Shown piece by piece: positions 7,745-12,797 of a stretch of DNA of 12,797 bases. The notes under the pieces were generated by a model. The model was not told the origin of the DNA, did no database searches, and worked only from the letters and a program-made list of their open reading frames with translations. Position 1 is the stretch's first letter; the number at the start of each line of letters is the position of its first letter. The stretch spans positions 1-12,797 of the forward strand of contig JAUYSF010000345.1 of NCBI GenBank assembly GCA_030696435.1. Reading direction: 5' to 3'. This DNA is from Desulfoprunum sp. (GTDB lineage: Bacteria; Desulfobacterota; Desulfobulbia; Desulfobulbales; Desulfocapsaceae). A program made the position numbers and the translations under genes.

Positions 7745-7795
7745 CGGGAGCAGAGGAGCGGGAAGGGCTGCAAGGCCCTCAGTCAAGGGAGCGAT

Positions 7796-9448
7796 ATGGA
7801 ACTGATAAGCCAGCACGCAAAGAAAATCATGGAAGGTTGCAAGGAGAGGGCCCGGGATGCCGGTCTCCGCTTCCAGGATCAGAGTCTTGAATATATCGTG
7901 ACGAATCGTGATCTTCTGCAACTATCTCCCAAAATCATGATCCCGACCCTGTACGATTATTGGGTGCAGGATGTTGAGGTGCTGAAAGGGCAGGGCAGGT
8001 ATGAACTCTATCCCAATAACCCGTACGAAACGGTCATCAATACCCGGCCTGCCATCTCGTTTTATAACGATAACAACCCCGACTGGCTGAACGTGATGAT
8101 CTTCTATCATGTCATTGGTCACATCGATTTCTTCCAGAACAACCTGTTTTTTCGTCATACCTGGGGCTATGATTTTGCTGGCCGGGCCCTGTCTGATAAA
8201 CGCCTCATCGCCAAGCTACGGTCGGAAAAAGGCCGCTGGGTCGATTACATTATTGAATTCTCCCGGGCGGTTGACAATCTCGTGGGCTATTTTGATGTCC
8301 TGGCAAGTCTGACGAAGACCCGGGCCACGGGAAGTGCGGCGCTGCTGGATTTCTATTTTGATATCTTCCTGCAGCGCGACGGGCAGGGCACAGTTACTCA
8401 CTATGTTCGGGAGATTGAGAGATATAATCAAATGTTACGTGACAATCCAGAGGATGGGCAGCTGTTGTTCCTTGAGACTGTCAAGCGCAGTTATGCAGAA
8501 TTCGAGTCGCTCTACGAGAAGCACCATCGTGAAAAGAAACCTACAGAGAGCATCGATCTGCTGCAGTTTCTCATGGAGCACTCGAAGTTTCTCAACAAGG
8601 AGGAAAATCGCTGGATGTTGACGGTAATGGAGGTGATGCGCTCGACATCGCTCTACTTCCAGCCGCAAATCAGGACCAAAATTCTCAATGAAGGTTGGGC
8701 AAGTTATTGGCATGAAAAACTTTTTCTGAGCGATGACCGCATCGGTGGCCACGAAGTGGATTATGCTATTGTCAATGCCCGGGTCACATCGATGCCAAGG
8801 GTCGGCCTGAATCCTTATGCCCTCGGCATGCGTCTGTTTGATTATCTTGAAGATAAGGCCAGTAAAGGGAAAATATCATTTGATTATCTAATGTTGCAAG
8901 ATAAACACGAGCGTGATCACTATGACAGCGGGGCCGGAAAGGGGCGGGAGTTTATCTTTGCCGTCCGGGAAAACTATGCGGATTCTATGTTTATCAATTC
9001 CTTCATTGATCAGGATTTCGTTGATCTGCACCGACTTTTTGTGGTAGGCAAGCGCCTCAATAAAGAGAAAATGACTTGGCAGTACTATGTGAAGAGCAGG
9101 AAGGCGGAGGACTACAAGGAGATGGTGACGGATTCCCTTTATCATCCGCCGTCGATCAAGGTGAACGTTGATGAAAGTTCAACCCTTATTCTCAATCATG
9201 TCTTTGAGGGCAAACCTCTTGTCCGTGAATATATCGAGGCCACGATGCTGGGCCTGGAATATCTCTGGGGTGGCAAGGTCTGTCTGTATACCTCGGAACC
9301 GGTTCCCGTTAAACCCCAAACCCAGCAGCCTTCATTGGGCCCTGCCGTAAAACAGGAGAAACCGAAACAGGAGATCAGTTGGAAGCGTTTCCGTTATACT
9401 ATGAGCGAGAAAAAGTTGTTCCGAGAACTGATTGATGTTCACGGTTGA
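7796..9448 (+). CDS. spoVR: SpoVR family protein (YcgB-like)
   Basis: This 550-residue SpoVR/YcgB protein is somewhat longer than the roughly 470-510 of B. subtilis SpoVR and E. coli YcgB. SpoVR affects spore cortex formation in Bacillus, but the family is common in non-sporulating bacteria next to prkA and yeaH, and its activity is unknown. Family blocks are clear: YHVIGHIDFFQNNLFFRHT (His105, His109, Asp111, Asn115, Asn116) and NEGWASYWHEKL (Asn298, Glu299, His306). Their His/Asp/Glu pattern would suit a metal or active site, but that is not established. The last ~60 residues, starting with Pro/Gln-rich SEPVPVKPQTQQPSLGP and ending in a basic stretch, look like an extra tail. ATG 7796 follows AAGGGAG (7785-7791). 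No signal peptide or membrane segment is visible, so it is probably cytoplasmic. It is third gene in the operon, 44 bp before prkA2. Confidence 0.94.
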   Translation: MELISQHAKKIMEGCKERARDAGLRFQDQSLEYIVTNRDLLQLSPKIMIPTLYDYWVQDVEVLKGQGRYELYPNNPYETVINTRPAISFYNDNNPDWLNVMIFYHVIGHIDFFQNNLFFRHTWGYDFAGRALSDKRLIAKLRSEKGRWVDYIIEFSRAVDNLVGYFDVLASLTKTRATGSAALLDFYFDIFLQRDGQGTVTHYVREIERYNQMLRDNPEDGQLLFLETVKRSYAEFESLYEKHHREKKPTESIDLLQFLMEHSKFLNKEENRWMLTVMEVMRSTSLYFQPQIRTKILNEGWASYWHEKLFLSDDRIGGHEVDYAIVNARVTSMPRVGLNPYALGMRLFDYLEDKASKGKISFDYLMLQDKHERDHYDSGAGKGREFIFAVRENYADSMFINSFIDQDFVDLHRLFVVGKRLNKEKMTWQYYVKSRKAEDYKEMVTDSLYHPPSIKVNVDESSTLILNHVFEGKPLVREYIEATMLGLEYLWGGKVCLYTSEPVPVKPQTQQPSLGPAVKQEKPKQEISWKRFRYTMSEKKLFRELIDVHG

Positions 9449-9492
9449 ACGTGGATTATCTAGAAAACGGCTCAAAGCAGGGAGTTATGTCA

Positions 9493-11778
9493 ATGCGCGA
9501 TCTCACTAAGGCTATGGAAAACCTCAAGAGGCATGAGAGTGGCTGGCAGCAGCAAGCCATGCTCTCGTTTGCCGAATTCCTGCAGGAGGTAATCGCCCAG
9601 CCGACCCGGATCATCCGTAATGTCTATCAGGTGTATGCGGATATGATCAGCGCCTTTGTTTCGGCGGGAGAAGATGAATACAGTGATGATCCGGAATCGA
9701 TCAATTATCTGAGCTATAATTGCAATAAGTTGTTCGTCGAGGATTCCGATCACCCATTTTTCGCCGATCGGCTATTTGCCAATCGTCTGATTCGGCATGT
9801 TGAAGCCTTGTCTGTTGGGGCCCAGCAGAACAAGATCTATATTTTCGAGGGACCGCATGGTAGCGGCAAGTCAACCTTTCTCAACAATCTTCTCCGCAAG
9901 TTTGAGGAATACGCCAATACCCCGGAGGGAAAGCGCTACGAGGTGGTATGGCGACTGAAGCGGGATGATCTGGTTGGTGGTGTACATTCACTTTCATCTC
10001 TAACTGAAAAACTGGCTTGGGTTTTGGAGCAGCAGGACAAAAAAGAGAAAACGCTTGAGGAAAAGGATGAATGCAGGGACCAAACTGGTCTTGCAGATTA
10101 TTTTGAAGTCCCCTGTCCCAGCCATGACCACCCTCTACTGATTATTCCTAAAGATGTGCGCAGGCAGTTTTTTGATGATTTGTTCGAAAATGACAACTTC
10201 AAATGGCGCCTCTACACCGAAAAAAAATATGATTGGATTTTTGAGGAATCTTCTTGCACAATCTGCACCTCAATTTTTCAGAATCTGCTAAAAAAATACC
10301 AGGATCCTCTCAAGGTGATGGAGTTTGTCTTTGCCCGGCCTTATTCCGTGGACAGGAGGTTGGGTCAGGGCGTATCGGTTTTCAATCCCGGAGATGAGCC
10401 CCTGCGGCAGAATATCATCCACAATGAAGTGATCCAGCGTAGTCTTGATCATCTTTTCTGTTCTTCCCGACCGGCCAGTTATCTCTATTCGCGTTACGCC
10501 AAGACCAACAATGGCATTTACGCCCTGATGGATATCAAGTCACACAATACTGAAAGGCTGATGGAGCTGCATAATATCATCAGCGATGGCGTGCATAAGG
10601 TCGAGGATATCGAAGAGCGGGTCAATTCATTATTCTTTGCCCTGATGAACCCGGAAGACCGGAAAGTCCTGAGCGACCTGCAGGCCTTCTCGGACCGCAT
10701 AGAATATATCAATATCCCCTATGTTCTCGATCTTAAAACAGAAGTAGAGATATATCGAGAGATTTTCGGCAGACATATCAACGAGAGCTTTCTGCCGAGA
10801 GTGCTGCATAATTTCGCCAGGGTAATTATCGCCACCCGTCTGCGGACTAAGTCCGATGCGATGCTGGAATGGATAAGCAAACCGGAAAAATATGAGCTTT
10901 ATTGCGACAACCATCTGCAGTTGCTCAAGATGGAGATTTTCACCGGGTACATCCCCCCATGGCTTGATGAAGAGGATGTGGCGGCCTTTACTGCCAAACG
11001 TCGGCTCAACATTATCGCGGAATCGGAAAAGGATGGTTGGAAAGGTTTGTCCGGGCGTGATTCCATTAAGATGTTCAATGAATTTTATGCAATCTATGCC
11101 CGAGATGACAAGCTCATAGACATGTCGATGCTCGGCAAATACTTTAGAAAGTATTGCAAGGATGACAGGGACATCCTGCCCCAGGGTTTTCTCGATTCTT
11201 TGCAGAGGATGTATGATTACACAGTTCTGCAGGAGGTGAAGGAATCTCTCTATTATTACAACGAGGAACAGATATCCAGAGATATTCAGAATTATATGTT
11301 CGCCGTGAACTTTGAGGTGGGGACAACAGAAGCATGTCAATTCACTAACGAGAAAATAGAGATCAGTGAGGCTTTTTTCCAGAGGATTGAATCCCGTCTA
11401 TTGGTAGATCAAAAGGATGCGCCGGCTTTTCGGAACAATGTGCAAAAGGCCTATACCACGAATGCACTGACCCAGGAGATGCTGCGGGATAGTCTCGCTA
11501 TTACAGAAACATCACTGTACACGCATCTGTACGAGAAATATGTCCATAACCTCAAGGAAAAGGTCTTGGAGCCCTTTCTGAAGAATGAAAATTTCCGACG
11601 GGCAGTCAAGGATTACAACGAGGAGGCCTTTAAGACCTATGACAAGAAAATCCAGGACGATGTGGATTTTCTCATGCACAATCTTCACAAGAAACATGGT
11701 TATTCGCGGCAGGGCGCAAAAGAGATCTGCATCTATGTCATCGACAACAATCTTGCCAGGGCCTTTGCCGGTCGCTGA
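9493..11778 (+). CDS. Second, divergent PrkA-family AAA+ protein
   Basis: This 761-residue paralogue of PrkA closes the operon. Walker A is GPHGSGKS (residues 120-127). It is followed by CPSH (208-211) and CTIC (255-258), a CxxH...CxxC arrangement suited to zinc and absent from the upstream PrkA. Where PrkA1 has GIHFSDEI, this copy has GIYALMDI, so the Walker B acidic pair is reduced to Met-Asp. The later FALMNPEDRK and DRIEYINIPY keep the sensor-like Asn and the Asp-Arg pair, and resemble classical PrkA proteins. The C-terminal kinase-like domain starts near GLSGRDSIKMFNEFYA and ends with HGYSRQGAKEICIYV. I chose ATG 9493 because AGGGAG (9479-9484) leaves 8 nt, against 2 nt for ATG 9487; a TTG at 9445 overlapping the spoVR stop is less likely. 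It may act on the same client as PrkA1 or pair with it. Whether it is a kinase is open. Confidence 0.85.
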   Translation: MRDLTKAMENLKRHESGWQQQAMLSFAEFLQEVIAQPTRIIRNVYQVYADMISAFVSAGEDEYSDDPESINYLSYNCNKLFVEDSDHPFFADRLFANRLIRHVEALSVGAQQNKIYIFEGPHGSGKSTFLNNLLRKFEEYANTPEGKRYEVVWRLKRDDLVGGVHSLSSLTEKLAWVLEQQDKKEKTLEEKDECRDQTGLADYFEVPCPSHDHPLLIIPKDVRRQFFDDLFENDNFKWRLYTEKKYDWIFEESSCTICTSIFQNLLKKYQDPLKVMEFVFARPYSVDRRLGQGVSVFNPGDEPLRQNIIHNEVIQRSLDHLFCSSRPASYLYSRYAKTNNGIYALMDIKSHNTERLMELHNIISDGVHKVEDIEERVNSLFFALMNPEDRKVLSDLQAFSDRIEYINIPYVLDLKTEVEIYREIFGRHINESFLPRVLHNFARVIIATRLRTKSDAMLEWISKPEKYELYCDNHLQLLKMEIFTGYIPPWLDEEDVAAFTAKRRLNIIAESEKDGWKGLSGRDSIKMFNEFYAIYARDDKLIDMSMLGKYFRKYCKDDRDILPQGFLDSLQRMYDYTVLQEVKESLYYYNEEQISRDIQNYMFAVNFEVGTTEACQFTNEKIEISEAFFQRIESRLLVDQKDAPAFRNNVQKAYTTNALTQEMLRDSLAITETSLYTHLYEKYVHNLKEKVLEPFLKNENFRRAVKDYNEEAFKTYDKKIQDDVDFLMHNLHKKHGYSRQGAKEICIYVIDNNLARAFAGR

Positions 11779-11780
11779 GA

Positions 11781-12572
11781 TTATTCCCTCGGCTTTGACT
11801 CGTGCTTATCGGCACGAAAAAGGGCCTCCTTGATGTGATCGATGATGATCTCACACAATCCCGGCTGCCGACCAAGGCCATGGGTAATGTTTTCCACTTC
11901 CAATCCTTGCCGTTGCAGGCACAGGAGCCATGAATTATCTCCTGTGCCGATAACGTCTCTGTTGTAATGCATGCCGGCAACAAGGAGCACGGGGATCATG
12001 CAGACCTGTTTGAATCCTGCGGCGGCAATTTCTGCAGGAATCGTCTCTGATACCGGATTTTTCTCAACCACTCCCACAAAAATACGCTGACCAAAACGTC
12101 GCCGGAAAACAGCCTCTAGTGCATGATAAGCCACCCAAATCGGATGGTTGGTGCCGTGGCCGATCAGCAGGATGGCCTTGTCTGGACGGGAGAGGATGGA
12201 AGGGGCGAGGCAGTCGGCCAGTTGCTGGTAATCCAGAGGTGTGTAGAGAATGGGCATCCCTATATGGCAGGAGAGTGCACTTTTTCTGCATTCCGTAAGG
12301 AGTTGATGAAACTCATGTCCCGGCAGGAGATGGAGAGATTGTATGACTGCCTGCCTGCATCCCTGGTTTGCAAGATCCTGTAGCACTTCCAAAGGACTAT
12401 AGGAGGGTTTTCCCGTTTGTTCATGCAGTTGCCTGTTCACTCCCCTTGAGGTGTAGGCCCAGAAAACCGGATGTCCGGCGAAGCGAGTCCGAACCTGCTG
12501 TTCGATATCCTGGTAGGTGGCAAATGCTTGCGAGGTAGTGCCGAAAGCTGCCAGAACAAGAGGAGTTTTCAT
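11781..12572 (-). CDS. cbiK: Sirohydrochlorin chelatase CbiK (anaerobic cobaltochelatase)
   Basis: From ATG 12572 this is a 263-residue CbiK, almost exactly the length of the Salmonella enzyme. CbiK inserts cobalt into sirohydrochlorin in the anaerobic cobalamin pathway; in sulfate reducers related enzymes can also insert iron toward siroheme. Family marks are the N-terminal VLAAFGTTSQAF, QSLHLLPGHEF, the metal-ligand His139 in IGHGTNH and His202 in LLVAGMHYNRD, then GTGDNSW. The frame is open farther upstream to ATG 12734, adding 54 residues with one hydrophobic patch. A likely -10 box inside that stretch and the perfect homologous start at MKTPLVLAAFGTTS favour 12572, although its Shine-Dalgarno sequence is weak. 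Periplasmic CbiK versions with signal peptides exist in Desulfovibrio; the upstream extension here is not a convincing one. The gene converges on prkA2 with a 2-bp gap. Confidence 0.92.
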   Translation of the reverse strand: MKTPLVLAAFGTTSQAFATYQDIEQQVRTRFAGHPVFWAYTSRGVNRQLHEQTGKPSYSPLEVLQDLANQGCRQAVIQSLHLLPGHEFHQLLTECRKSALSCHIGMPILYTPLDYQQLADCLAPSILSRPDKAILLIGHGTNHPIWVAYHALEAVFRRRFGQRIFVGVVEKNPVSETIPAEIAAAGFKQVCMIPVLLVAGMHYNRDVIGTGDNSWLLCLQRQGLEVENITHGLGRQPGLCEIIIDHIKEALFRADKHESKPRE

Positions 12573-12640
12573 GTCTTGATTGGATGGTTTCAGGGTGAAA
12601 AAAACTAGCAGAACAACACGCGATGGTATGATTACTTGAC

Positions 12641-12646
12641 AGTATA
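12641..12646 (-). promoter_or_regulatory. Candidate -10 box of the cbiK promoter
   Basis: On the minus strand this reads TATACT, preceded by C, giving CTATACT, which also fits the sigma-S preference known in enterobacteria. No good -35 is present at 17 nt (TGGATT is the best). Transcription would start near 12634, 62 nt before the ATG at 12572, which supports that start over ATG 12734. I find no B12-box-like sequence, so no cobalamin riboswitch is called. Confidence 0.4.
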
Positions 12647-12748
12647 GCTCTGCATTGGGGAAAAATCCAGTGCAAGATGTGCGATAAAAGCTCAGATGTA
12701 TTGATAATGTCAGGAAAATACTGAACGTGGCCATGTTTCTGATAGCTG

Positions 12749-12774
12749 TTTTAGTAAATTATTTTTTACTAAAA
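12749..12774. promoter_or_regulatory. AT-rich perfect inverted repeat, probable regulator-binding operator
   Basis: TTTTAGTAAA (12749-12758) and TTTACTAAAA (12765-12774) are perfect 10-nt inverted arms around 6 nt. No run of T after GC pairs is present, so it is not a normal terminator; a dimeric regulator site is more likely. A TTGACA (12787-12792) follows 12 bp later on the + strand, which could be the -35 box of a gene starting beyond the window. The identity of the regulator cannot be told. Confidence 0.5.
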
Positions 12775-12797
12775 TAGAGGATGGTGTTGACATTGAC

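Noticed and set aside
7764..7779. Possible intergenic terminator between the DUF444 gene and spoVR (AGGGC/GCCCT stem).
   Set aside because: It has only 5 bp of stem and no U-run, and the operon context argues against termination here.
9445..9492. TTG start at 9445 overlapping the spoVR stop, as a translationally coupled start of PrkA2.
   Set aside because: A good AGGGAG lies just before ATG 9487/9493, the overlap codon lacks its own ribosome-binding site, and the added residues look unconserved.
10630..11340. Minus-strand open frame of 236 codons inside prkA2.
   Set aside because: It is antisense to the PrkA2 C-terminal part, and no motif or start signal supports it.
11800..11817. Hairpin TCGTGC/GCACGA as a terminator for prkA2.
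   Set aside because: It is followed by A residues on the + strand and no U-run on either side, and it lies within the cbiK coding region.
12573..12748. Cobalamin riboswitch before cbiK.
   Set aside because: I found no B12-box-like core, and the leader predicted from the -10 box is only about 62 nt, too short for this riboswitch class.

Overview
This 12.8 kb chromosomal window reads as ordinary bacterial DNA of moderate GC. It probably comes from an anaerobic sulfate- or sulfur-metabolising deltaproteobacterium related to Desulfobulbales. That placement is an inference from the gene mix: a large single-chain PurL, a CbiK-type sirohydrochlorin chelatase, an iron-sulfur cysteine desulfidase and a PrkA/DUF444/SpoVR cluster. 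I see no mobile element, tRNA, rRNA, CRISPR array or prophage gene.

Layout from left to right. (1) The 3' part of purL on the + strand (1-1409) ends at a strong hairpin (1428-1453) shared with the convergent neighbour. (2) A three-gene minus-strand unit follows, in transcription order: a YheO/DauR-type regulator (3926-3255), a RidA-family enamine deaminase (3239-2856) and a CyuA/UPF0597-type L-cysteine desulfidase (2828-1512). The chemistry fits together: desulfidase or dehydratase action releases 2-aminoacrylate, and RidA removes it. (3) A 328-bp divergent control region (3927-4254) carries a good minus-strand promoter for the regulator, a good plus-strand promoter for the next operon, and a repeat pair that could be an operator. 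(4) The main interest is a four-gene plus-strand operon: prkA1 (4255-6315), a DUF444/YeaH VWA-like protein (6362-7744), spoVR/ycgB (7796-9448) and a second, divergent PrkA-family ATPase (9493-11778). (5) cbiK on the minus strand (12572-11781) converges on prkA2 with 2 bp between stop codons. (6) The right edge holds a perfect 10-bp-arm AT-rich inverted repeat (12749-12774), probably an operator for a gene just outside the window.

The PrkA-DUF444-SpoVR trio is a widespread but poorly understood stress or starvation module. Here it has gained a second AAA+ PrkA paralogue. This second protein has a CxxH...CxxC putative zinc site that PrkA1 lacks, and an altered Walker B region. Two AAA+ proteins next to a MIDAS-bearing VWA protein resemble AAA+/VWA chaperone pairs such as RavA-ViaA or NorQ-NorD. 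SpoVR, which has invariant-looking His/Asp/Asn motifs, would be the natural client. That last point is a hypothesis, not an observation.
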